Assembly (NCBI GenBank): GCA_963971425.1
Contig: OZ020515.1
Coordinates: 33,677,856 to 33,741,855, forward strand
Reading direction: 5' to 3'
DNA length: 64,000 nucleotides
From: Bryoerythrophyllum caledonicum
Taxonomy: Eukaryota > Streptophyta > Bryopsida > Pottiales > Pottiaceae
The position numbers and the translations under genes are program-made. How positions within the stretch are numbered: position 1 is the first letter of the stretch; every line of letters begins with the position of its first letter. Positions 21,669-31,228 of the stretch are shown here, one piece after another. Under the pieces are notes generated by a model. The model was not told the DNA's origin, ran no database searches, and saw nothing but the letters and a program-made list of their open reading frames with translations.

Positions 21669-22267
21669 TGTTTTTCGATAACTTCATCAAGAAGCTTGCC
21701 TTCCCTAACATTAACTCAATGACATTTCTTTAATTGGAAACGGCTAAGCAAATTTAAGTAGCCATAGATGCCTTTCCATCTAAAAGATGGTCCACAGTAA
21801 AGTCAGATTAAGAAACAAACGACTTATCTGTAGTAGTATAAGACTATTGCAGGCTCGATGATAATCGCCAAGTTGCAGACTTGGTTGGCTGTTAGAGCCC
21901 GTTTGTTATCCGCCGACTGATTCCGAGTTCGAGTCTCATTGAACTCGTTGAACTGTTCGGGCGGCTGCGGCTTGGCACTTACTAGTGAGAGCAGGAAAAT
22001 AAGCAGCCAACTGGCCACCTACCTACCCCTGAGCTAGAGACAAGAGATGCAGCACATCCAAGCTAGGCTAACAAGCTCCAAATGTTCCCACATTGAATTA
22101 AACTGTAGGTCACTCTACGACCACACTTTTTGTATCTATATTATCTTTTTACATAGTGTAGTAATTTACAGCACGACACCGAGTTACCAGCAAAGAGAGG
22201 GCTCAACTCGTGGCAATGGTGCCATGTTTGACCAGGAGAAATACTCGGTAAGATTTCAGTCAGAATG

Positions 22268-22287
22268 TATCCTCGACTCGAGGATAA
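22268..22287. repeat. 21-nt palindrome (family 1) in gene A intron
   Basis: Near-perfect copy, TATCCTCGA-C-TCGAGGATA core, in the 143-nt intron 22248-22390. Confidence 0.9.
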
Positions 22288-23736
22288 TTCATGATTCATT
22301 ACAACTACCATTATATCCCTCAAGCATGTCTTCATTATTTTCCTAGAATGTGTTTAGATATTTGACATGCCTAGGTTTCCTGAACTGCAGTTATTCTCCA
22401 AGTTGATTGTCAACCGCTTCCAAAACATCGACCCTACGAAGGAAGGGAAGCAGGTGAATAAGTCATCAGATATCACGAATGAGATCAAGGTGATCACATT
22501 GCCTGATGACGTTTTCAAGCTGTGGGAAGCTTTTCTTGACAAGCACACAAAAGGCGAGATTATCAACCCAGACACGATGGTGATGTATAATGAGGCAAAA
22601 AATTTCAGAGCCTCTCCCATTCATCGTGAATTTTTCAAGAGGTTGGACCACCTCTCCGACAAGGACTTACGGGATCTGTTCACCTACCTGGTGGACAGTG
22701 AAGGCCCGAATGGGTATCCGAAAGTCACGCTCCGGCGGACAGGTGTTGTTCATGGGTCCTGCTATGACTACGAGGAGTGGGCAGATCGCCGGAAGAGGAA
22801 GCGCATTGTCCTTCAGGAATTGATCGCAATAGGTCCCTTGAAGTTTTTGATGCCAGACGGGTCCACAAACGACGAGGTGTGGAAGGTGTGGAAGCAAGAA
22901 CATTGCGTGTCTTCTACGACGTACAATATGCTCCTTGTCTGGCCCGACAAGGAGTTCTTCTCCATGAGGCTCACAAATGCCGGGAAGCTAAAGCGAGCTT
23001 CTCAGTTGGTGGAGAAGTTTCCGAACGTGTTTCCATTCTTTCGGAAGTTTTTGTATGTCAAGAGCCACATCGACCCCGTTGTTGGACCAGCCAAGCTCCG
23101 CGATTTTGATGGAGAGAAAATGGAGTTCGGCGAATACTTTGATCCCCCTGCGGAAGACAGAGAGTGGTTGCTTGGTCTCCTTGACCTTCGATAGGTCCCT
23201 GGGTGGTCTTCCAAGGAGGACTCATCAGATGAGCCATACTTCTCGGAGTTTTTGAAGACCTTAAAGACGCAGAGAAGCAAACCCACCCTGAACTCTCCGG
23301 CTGTTTGGGTGTGGATAACCTCTTCTGAGCAGCGAGCGGTGCAAGCTGAGAAGTATGCGGAGAGGAGGATGTTGAAGTATGTGTGCCTTCCGTCGAGGTA
23401 CATGCCATCCGCATTCGAGCGACTGAACATGGGGACATCGAGGTCGAAGTGTACTGAGGTGTACTTGCTGTTCCTTATTCGGGACGACCATCCCGATTCT
23501 TCGGCGCTACTGAAGAAGGTTGACTTGAATTACTCTGCCGCGGATACTCCATACTACACCGAAAGAAACAAGTATTTGGAGGCATGCTTCGCTGTTCACG
23601 GCTACGAGTTGCGGATGGAGATCTACCTTGAGCTCCTATCCGCATTCAACAAGCTCGGGAGCAGAGTTTTCGGTGTCTTTTGTGGCTCCAAGCTGTTGCT
23701 GGCAAGTAAGGTAATTGATCTCCTTCATTTCTTAGT

Positions 23737-23858
23737 TTATCCTCGGGTCGAGGATAAACCCGATAAATCACTCAATCACATTATTCCGTTTTCGGGTTCT
23801 CTAAATTATGCCACATCATGTTATGCTTAGCAAATGTTTATCCTCGTGTCGAGAATAA
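23737..23858. repeat. two 21-nt palindromes (family 1) in gene A intron
   Basis: Copies at 23737-23757 (centre GGG) and 23838-23858 (centre TGT), both in the predicted intron 23711-23930. Confidence 0.9.
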
Positions 23859-25051
23859 CTCGTATGCTTGCATCTCCATTTCTAGATTTCGTTGGTATTT
23901 AGTTTAACTCACTATTCTTGTCATTCGCAGATGTTTGGAACATCATTTTACGGTCTCGTGGACAAAGACTATCGCAATTTATACAAGCACAATGCAAAAA
24001 AATTGGATAAGTATGACATAAACGACTTCCTCCATAAGGATTGTGCGTATGTTAGTCGTCCACTGCCGCCGGATTCCGATGATCCTGAATCCGCACCAGC
24101 ACCCAACACTGATGATCGAAGGCCCTCCAGGACCGCTACCGCTCGCACAAGCTCTGCACAGAGGCCTTCGGAGACTGCTGCTGCAACGGCCTCATCCTCT
24201 GGTTTCCGTCAGGATTCAGTCCGCATTGACAACGAACCTGATGAGGATGCCGACCCTCCTCTCTCGCGCAGATCTCCTCTTCCGCTGAATCCCCCGGAAT
24301 CCAACGACAATGATACTCCGGAATTGGATACGTATGGGAGTATCATTGGTGTAAATCTCTTGTCCCTGGGACCCGACTCTGCTGGGCCATCATCACATAA
24401 TGCTGATGATGCAGGCGATTTACCGGTGCCATCATCCTCTGGAGTCAACATTACGGTGCTCCCCAATGAGGTCCCTTCCATTGTTATTCCCACTCTTCAA
24501 GGAGACGCCCCTGTTGATTTAGCACCTTCATCTGAAGAGGCGCCACCAGCTGAAGTAGTCACGATGCGGGATATTCCCATCATTCTGCTTTCGGACAGTG
24601 ACGACGAAGGACCAAGACCTCCTGCGGCCGGCCCATCGAATATTCAAACTCCTGTAGGTAAATGGCCTTTGAAACCGACTGTGATAGAGGCTTCCGACTT
24701 CTTTGTCAACGCTGCTGGAGAAGCCCCACCCCCTGAAAAGGTTGTAAAGTACGAATCTGGTGGTGATTTTTATCAGCATCTGGCTATCAAACACCTCATG
24801 GAGATGAAGGAGAAGCAGGATATGGTGGACCGCTTGGAAGAGTCAAAGCGCAGGCAGACAGAGATGGAGGCAGCTCTTGAGATGCAAAGGTTGGAGTTTG
24901 CCTTGGAGAAGGCACGGATTGAGGCAACTATTAGGGCTGAGCTTCAGCTTCAAATGAAGTCAGACCTTGCCCAGATGTACGTGAGGAGTCCTGTGAATTC
25001 GGGGGCAACATCATCTGGTCCTCCTCCCTCTGAGGTGCCTGTGAGCACGAG

Positions 25052-25266
25052 TTATCCTCGTGTCGAAGATAACTTAGGTTCAGGGCTCTCTACTCCCCTG
25101 CATCCTTCGGCTGGACTATCCCAGAGGGACCCGAATTATCCTGTTCGCAAAGCTTCCTCTCCTGATCAGCAACAGTCTCTTCCTCAAGAAGCACCTGCGT
25201 TCGCTCCCTCTGAGGAGCACTCTACAAGAAGAAGCCCTCCTTTTGAGTATCCTCGACCCGAGGATA
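25052..25266. repeat. two 21-nt palindromes (family 1) inside the last exon of gene A
   Basis: 25052-25072 is read SYPRVEDN and 25248-25266 is read EYPRPEDT, both in the frame of the 525-codon exon. Both copies use the same register, so the palindrome adds a YPR-x-ED peptide without a stop. Confidence 0.85.
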
Positions 25267-25694
25267 CGCCGGGTGTCTGCCTTCACCAGAACCCGCTTCC
25301 TCTCTCCGCTCCGATTCAACAGTCTGGGGAGTGCGGCGGAGAGGCCCGCGTAATCGACATTCCTGTGGTGGCCATGGATGTCACTCCGGTGGGGGAGGAT
25401 CGAGTGGATTACGAGCCGTCACCTGACGGACCTCGAAACGGAGCATCTGATTCTGACCAAGTTGGCTAGCTCTTTTTTTCATTTTTTTAGGCTACTTTAC
25501 GAGCTGCAGCCCTGTATTTTTTGAATGACTACTCATTGTCTCCAGCAGGTCTCATATGGGTTTGTTGGACTGCAGGCATCGGATCCATATGAGTTTTGAT
25601 GTACTTTAGGTAGAGTGTACATACTTGTAAAAGCATTTGTATAGAAATTTATAGAATTGTTTAACAATTCAATTTTCTTCAATTGTTTTCTCAG

Positions 25695-26671
25695 ATGAGA
25701 ATGGATGATATTGTTCATCGACCTCTTGCATTGAAGCCTTGGATTGGGAATGATTTACAGAAGTCGCTATGTGGGGGAGAATTGATGCAATCTGTGACGC
25801 TTCCTTTGCATATTGCTCAATGTGCATTTCATCAGGTAATTTCCATTGACTTTAGTGTGTGTTCGTCCTGTCCCAGGATTGTTTGCGGAGGAGTTTGTCC
25901 GTTGTTCCCAACCGGCGGCCAGACAAGTGGCTTAATATTGTTCTGGATATTAATGGCATCCTTTGCGAGATAGAGCATGCCCCTGGGTTGTCTAGAGACT
26001 CAGTGAGTCGGGCCGCGTATTCTTGCACCGCTCCTGCGTACATAGGTCCAAAAGCTGTATATACTCGCCTTGGAGTTCGTGCATTTCTGGCGGACATCCG
26101 AAACATAACGAACTCTATTATCGTCTGGAGCTCCATGAAGAAGTCTACTGTTGTTGAAATTGCAAAGTATCTTTTTTCGAACATGCCTTCTCCAGCTCTG
26201 GTTCTTGGTCAGGAGAGCTGTGATAGAATCGAAACCTCGCCCAATAAGTTCTTGATGGATCCGAATAATTCGAACAAGATGATCTTTTTGAAAACTCTGT
26301 CATCAACTTTATTTAGGCAACGACTTGAGTCGATGGTCCTAGATTCGGACAACACCCTTCTGATCGACGACAACCCGAAGAAGAGCGTTTGTAATCATAT
26401 GGGAAATGCCATATTTCTTCGTCCGTGGAGACATGCAGCCTGTGACGACGAGTTCCTTACCCAGGAACTTGTACCTTGGCTGCGACGTCTGGTTTTTGAA
26501 TGCCCTCTTGGGCAGTTACATGATTATGTTAATATCAATCGTATAGGGGTTGAGCCGTTGGAGCCTAATAGTCCTTTCATGAAATACATTGTAGATGGGA
26601 TGGAGCTCTCAAACAAGAACGTTGGCTATGTCTATGAAATTCCACATGGTTCTTCTTCGTCGGCTTCATAG
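25695..26671 (+). CDS. FCP1/NLI-like HAD-family phosphatase-like protein
   Basis: Two exons: 25695-25835 and 25877-26671, 311 residues in all. The ATG follows an acceptor-like TTTTCTCAG, so a 5' UTR intron is likely. The first block is IVLDINGILCE, the HAD motif I in the DxNG form that many plant FCP1-like proteins have, in place of DxDG; the last motif is LLIDDNPKKSVCN. Middle residues with SIIVWSSMKKSTV match motif II. Such proteins relate to RNA polymerase II CTD and NLI-interacting phosphatases. With Asn in place of the second Asp, true phosphatase activity is uncertain. The intron would be only 41 nt, unusually short. The frame is otherwise undamaged, in contrast to its neighbours. The stop is TAG. 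Confidence 0.75.
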
Positions 26672-26868
26672 TTCCATCGGCTCCTTTTTTGTAATATAGT
26701 AGGAATTTAGTATCGATATTGTAAATACTTTGTTTCATTTTGAATATATAAATATTTTACAACTTCAACAAGTTTATTTACTTTGTCTGGTGTTTTTTTT
26801 GTTATCTATGTGTTGTTATTCATCTGTTGGTTGGTTTTAGGATTCATCTTTGTTTTCAATATTATTGG

Positions 26869-26960
26869 TTATCCTCTGGTCGAGCGTGTTGTGTTTACTA
26901 TGGATCCTAGGTATATTGTATTCCTTTGGGCTTTCATATTTATCTTCGGGTCGAGCATGC
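26869..26960. repeat. two degenerate 21-nt palindromes (family 1)
   Basis: 26869-26889 (TTATCCTCTGGTCGAGCGTG) and 26940-26960 (TTATCTTCGGGTCGAGCATG) keep the left arm and the centre but have a decayed right arm. They lie in what appears to be an intron or 5' flank before the exon at 27026. Confidence 0.6.
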
Positions 26961-27025
26961 GTTGGATTGCTGTGACTATTGTTATGTTGACTCATCGCTT
27001 CTTTTGTCTCGTGTGTCTTTTGCAG

Positions 27026-27841
27026 GTTGTGGAGGCTACCATTATCCCTTCATGTAGGAGTGATCGTAGTAAACCGCCCTCCAATTGTGGCTCGTTTTCT
27101 GAGTACTCAAGGTCGCTTCCTAGAGGTTTTTCCCAATCCCACTATTCAAAGCCATTTCTTATGTGCACTGCAACCGATGTTGCCTCTACTATCATGGACT
27201 TTTCTACACAGAAGGTCGATGATGGTGTTGTTGATAGCCCTCCTAAGCGGAGAGCTGGAATTCTTTGTGTGGCATCTCCTTCGCCACTCAAGCGAATGTG
27301 TGCATCTATAGAGCCTATTGGCGATTGCACTCCTAAATGGCAGCTCTATCTTAATGGTGCAATTGATGTAAACGAGGTGAAGGAGTCTGAGCCTATCTCT
27401 TCCAACTTGATTATTCCGCCTTCCTTTATTCGTGTCCAGCCTTCCCTTCCTACCCTTGCTAAGTGGAGGCGGCTTCCTAGTTCTGAAGGTATTGTTGGAG
27501 TTAGTAATCCTCCATCCCGTTCAACAGGTTTGCATACCGAATCTCTCGATGTTAAGCCTAGATCTTTGGGATCCGCATCTTCATAGATTCGTCGGAAGTC
27601 ACTATGCTTGAGTGGAGGTGGTGGTTCTGGGGCTGGTAGTGGTCAGTGCCATCAATCACGTCATTCACCTGTGCAAAAATCCGTGAATTATTCGGAAGTA
27701 GATGATTACTATAAACCGTATTCTCGGAGGAAGGAAATTATGATTGGATATGCGAAAGTGAAAGCGCAAGAGGCCTTACTTCTGCAGACACGAGGAGGTG
27801 GTTCAACCATTCCTTCTAGTAAGGGGGGAACTCCTAAGTAG
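27026..27841 (+). CDS. unknown Ser/Pro-rich reading frame with in-frame TAG
   Basis: The exon probably starts at 27026 after an acceptor (CTTTTGCAG). It runs in one frame to TAG at 27584-27586 and on to TAG at 27839-27841. It contains DSPPKRRAGILCVASPSPLK, a Gly-rich patch after the first stop (SGGGGSGAGSG) and a Lys/Arg-rich tail. No family recognised. Hydrophobic codons before 27026 belong to a T-rich intron, not a membrane protein. It may be a distal exon set of the phosphatase-like gene or a separate gene; no 5' exon was identified. Confidence 0.35.
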
Positions 27842-29026
27842 GAACAGTTTTATATGCTTTAGAAGTCCTTTCTTGTTTTGTTGTAGACACGGTAGTATAG
27901 ATCCTAGACTACTATAAATAGAAATTAAATTGTGATTACCTATGTTGGTAAACAATGTCATGAAAATGAAGTTTTAGTATGATTATTTGCATTATGCTCA
28001 CTTGTTTTCGACTATGGATGGAATTATATTCTCTATGCCGATCTATTAATAGAATTTCGGTGTAATGCAATTTTGAAGGGTCGCAATGATCATGTTGTTT
28101 ACTGTTGGATATGGGATGTTTCTTGTATGCTGCATGATGTATGCCTTCGTTTGCAACAACTTTTCACGATATTTGTGTCCGAAGTAATAGGCTTTTAGTC
28201 TCAAATCTCACGATTTGTCTCATTTTAATGAATATGGTGTTCAACGCGTTTATACTAGGAAACAAAGTATACTTTTAAAATTTATCCAAATTTACCCTTT
28301 TCTTTAGTAGGGCCCATTACCAATCGTTGGGGCCGCAAACGCAGGCTGACTCGCACACATGTATGCGAGCTTAGTATCTGAACAAGAATCGCACTGAAAC
28401 GACCATCATTTACAAAGTTATTCCCGAGCAGCCCTTTCTTTACTACAGGTCGGAATTTAGGAACAGTTGAGGAAAACGTTAAAATGCCGAGTATTGTATT
28501 CTTTCTGTGAAGGATTCTTGGATCTCTTTCCTTTCCTACCAGATATAAGGTAGTCAACCCTAAAACCGACAATATCCCATGACCGACAGCTAGTTTTTCA
28601 CTAGAAACCGTCAATAATTGCACAAATAACCAACTTCCTAATTTAGCGCCGGTAGCAAAAGGCATGAGTAGCGGAAGTTGGTTTCTAAGCTGATGGTTTT
28701 AGGGGTAATTGAATAGAAGGGTGACATTTTTATTGCAAAATATGAATTTCGTAACCAAACACATTCATGACAACAATGGAGAGACAAGGTGGCGGAAATA
28801 GGACTGGCAACCAACGCCTACAGGTGATTATTACAGCAACTTTAAGTAGATGGCAAAGTTGGTTTTAGCCTTTAGGCCTAAAAAAACATATTATAAAGGT
28901 AGTTGGCCACCTGAAGAGAAGCTTTAATGAAGCATGAGCCTCCAAACCCATGGCACAAGAGATTGGACTAAGATGGTTTGTACAACACAGTTTGCAATGG
29001 GATTTTGGGTTCCAAAATATTAGTTT
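27842..29026. other. no recognisable gene
   Basis: AT-rich to neutral sequence. A minus-strand frame of 127 codons (28282-28665) has no supporting features. The right part (28700-29026) may belong to the same transposon-like unit as the acidic ORF that follows. Confidence 0.4.
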
Positions 29027-29716
29027 GTGAGGACATCCTATCGTGCTCAAATCTTAGGAGACAAAGCAATGGAGGGAAGAGCAGGGAAGAGGGAGGAAAG
29101 AGGTCAACTAGATAGAAGTAGAGTAATTGGAAATGAATATTGCAACTTGACCAAGAAACTAATCCACCAAGTTTTGTTTGATCGTGCAGATGAAGAAGCT
29201 AGTAATGATGATTGTGATGACGGTCATTTCTTCTCACAAGGACAATCATCAAGATCAGCCCAACAAAGGACCATGGAGGATTGGAGCCACACAAGTGATG
29301 AAGAAGAAGATCCCGCAAAGGAAGAGACACAATATCAGGAAGAAGATGAGGAACCTTGGAGCAAAGACAATGACAGCGATGCATACTGGATGTTGGAGCA
29401 AAGGGGAGCAAGGATACTTAGCAAGGGGAGCAAGAATTCACAACAAATGCTAAGTAGACAAGCACAAGGATGGAAAGGAAAGGCGCAGCAGTTTATTGAG
29501 CACACAACAGTGATCCAAGGACATCAAGAGGACCATGTAAGAGCTGATAGTGGGATGGCAGACATGGAGGATGGTGACAAAACACATGATTGGCCGACAC
29601 AAGATAGAGAAGATACTACTTCAAAAGAAGAGCATATACATACATGGGAAGATGACGAAAACAACAGGACCATTGGAGAGGCAGGAGATCGGGGAATGCT
29701 ATCTTGCGAGCGGTGA
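29027..29716 (+). CDS. acidic ORF, probable transposon-internal sequence
   Basis: About 229 codons, rich in Glu, Asp, Gln and His (SDEEEDPAKEETQYQEEDEE). No recognised domain. The last codons run into GCTATCTTGC followed by GAGCGGTGAGCGGTGAGCGG, the inverse of the array beside the pogo transposase at 52 kb, so the ORF probably lies within a non-autonomous member of that family and ends at its right terminus. It could also be a non-coding open frame. Confidence 0.3.
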   Translation: MRTSYRAQILGDKAMEGRAGKREERGQLDRSRVIGNEYCNLTKKLIHQVLFDRADEEASNDDCDDGHFFSQGQSSRSAQQRTMEDWSHTSDEEEDPAKEETQYQEEDEEPWSKDNDSDAYWMLEQRGARILSKGSKNSQQMLSRQAQGWKGKAQQFIEHTTVIQGHQEDHVRADSGMADMEDGDKTHDWPTQDREDTTSKEEHIHTWEDDENNRTIGEAGDRGMLSCER

Positions 29717-29735
29717 GCGGTGAGCGGTAAGGGGT
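29695..29735. repeat. GAGCGGT repeat, transposon-like terminus
   Basis: GCTATCTTGC followed by three GAGCGGT units. The reverse complement of 52100-52140 has the same order (GCTATCTTGCGTGCGGTGAG). Interior of the element would be to the left here and to the right at 52 kb. Confidence 0.55.
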
Positions 29736-29989
29736 AAAAACTTTATAGTGCATTTACTTCAAAAATGTAAGTGAAAGTAAAATAAAAGGGACCTCAAATT
29801 CTATAATATAAGGATTAATTTGTTATCCTGAAGAGAAATATAATAATATATCTGAAATGACTCAAAAAGAAGCGGTAAGAGGGTAACCTATATCCGTAGA
29901 CATTGTCCGTTGTGGAAAGCCCCAAAAATGTAATCAGAATATAAGTATTAGTTGACACCCGGCAAAACTCCTATGATATCCGTTAACAT

Positions 29990-30215
29990 AAGTGGTTACC
30001 AGAGGGTTATCAAAGATATAGGTTGCAAATCAAAATTATCTAGGAAGAGGAGTTACAATAACAATCTGACGATGAAAGGAGAATGTGTGACTCCTGTACT
30101 GCCTCAAGATCAAGAAATTTGAAGAAACTAAAACATGAGCTAGAGGAAGTGGATGCAAACAAAGGGGAAACTCTATTGGTCATCTAGTTTGCAGCTTGGC
30201 CCGCATACGAAGGTG
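29990..30215. repeat. copy 1 of a ~210-bp duplication
   Basis: Matches 30898-31110 in the same orientation: GATATAGGTTGCA, AAAATTATCTAGGAAGAG, CTGCCTCAAGATCAAGAAAT, GCAGCTTGGCCCGCATACGA are shared. The second copy overlaps the 3' end of gene D, so this is probably a partial duplicate of its terminal exon. Confidence 0.8.
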
Positions 30216-30897
30216 ACAGCCCACTCAAACACAATGCCTCTTCAATCATAAGAAGACCAAGCCACTCTGCTTGATTATGCAACAATTCCACTAAGCCAAA
30301 GCTGCGTCAACACACAGCAGCAAGTCGACTACATTCACTACAATAAAACGAATTCAGACCGCTACCACATCAAAGAATGTCAGCCACACTTGACATACGG
30401 AGAACCGGACGTTACCTACACGGAAACAAAAATTTGTCGTCAAGAGAGAGAACCTGCAAGCCTCTCCACTCGATGCAACCGCCAGCAGTAACTCTGCGTC
30501 AACACAATTAAACTTCGGCAAAACAACAAAAATTTAAGCGCACAAGCCAGATTATAAACCATTTCATCACACCAAACCAACAACCTAAAAGTGGACACAC
30601 TACCAGGTGCAACGCAAAATATAATTTGCCAGATTCGAATGCCAAACTTCAATACTACGGTACTATACATCATTACTAGCATAAGACCTCAAAACCCGCA
30701 CAAAGACAAGCTTCCTCCAGTCTAACAGTTCCCGAATCACACTGTAACAAATATATACTCCCATTAGCTCTTTTCATACCAATCGAGCACGATCCACCTC
30801 ATCTATCATAAATCCTATTCAAGGCCAATCAGTTGATGATGGCATTCAGAGTAATGGATGTGATTCAGTGTAGTGACAAAACTATTCACAACAACAT
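30216..30897. other. no recognisable gene
   Basis: Sequence between the two copies of the ~210-bp duplication. Short open frames only, none with recognisable motifs. Confidence 0.5.
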
Positions 30898-31110
30898 GAA
30901 TAAATTCCAAGATATAGGTTGCACATCAAAATTATCTAGGAAGAGAAGTTACAATAACCATCCGACAATGAAAGGAAAACGTCTGACTCCTCTACTGCCT
31001 CAAGATCAAGAAATTTGAGAAAACTAAAACCTAAACTACAGGAAGTGGATGCAGACAAAGGGGAATCTACAATTGCCATCTGATTTGCAGCTTGGCCCGC
31101 ATACGAAGGG
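30898..31110. repeat. copy 2 of the ~210-bp duplication
   Basis: See the copy at 29990-30215. On the minus strand it forms the last exon region of gene D, with an acceptor at 31153-31155 (TATTTCAG) and an exon that starts at 31152. Confidence 0.8.
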
Positions 31111-31228
31111 AGCAAGAAATCCCTTCCTGGTGAAGCTGCTAACTCCATCAAACTGAAATAAAACGCGAGAGCACAAATTAATATGTGGGAATACAGAAAC
31201 AACTGAAGTAAAATTTAATGTTACTTAC

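Larger units (their letters stand above)
11133..22178 (-). mobile_element. Ty3/gypsy LTR retrotransposon, element 1 (11,046 bp)
   Basis: Two direct LTRs of 2,440 bp (11133-13572 and 19739-22178) begin TGTCG and end CGACA. The target duplication is CCGA (11129-11132 and 22179-22182). Reading on the minus strand the order is 5' LTR, PBS, gag, protease, RT, RNase H, integrase, PPT, 3' LTR, i.e. Ty3/gypsy order. No difference between the LTRs was noticed by eye, so insertion is recent. It lies in the same exon of gene A whose reading frame resumes on the other side. Coding lesion: a TAA between gag and protease. Confidence 0.95.
19739..22178 (-). repeat. 5' LTR of element 1
   Basis: 2,440 bp, same landmarks as the other LTR shifted by 8,606 bp: tRNA-like sequence 21882-21937, TATA box 21661-21668, ORF 21577-21146. 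The PBS follows at once after a 2-nt spacer. Confidence 0.95.
22183..25469 (+). pseudogene. gene A, 3' part: amino-methyltransferase-like protein
   Basis: Predicted exons: to 22247 (donor GTAAGA), 22391-23710 (donor GTAATT), 23931-25469 (acceptor CATTCGCAG). TAG at 23192-23194 interrupts exon 2 in frame (LLDLR-stop-VPGW), with coding character on both sides. Across the last splice the protein reads VFCGSKLLLASK-MFGTSFYGL. This matches by eye the C-terminal DPFxGSGTxLxAAxxxGRxFxGxE block of N4/N6-type DNA methyltransferases, but with the DPF and GSG residues changed and no DPPY box, so catalysis is doubtful. The last exon is acidic, Pro/Ser-rich, with a coiled coil (about 24780-24990) and two translated palindromes. 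The final stop is TAG. Together with the ParB-like 5' part this is one gene split by element 1. Confidence 0.6.

Noticed and set aside
26783-27025. Hydrophobic N-terminus suggesting a membrane protein
   Set aside because: The segment is T-rich, contains degenerate palindromes and ends in CTTTTGCAG, so it is most likely intron translated by chance.
28282-28665. 127-codon minus-strand ORF
   Set aside because: No motif, no splice or start context and no recognisable relative; kept out of the gene list.
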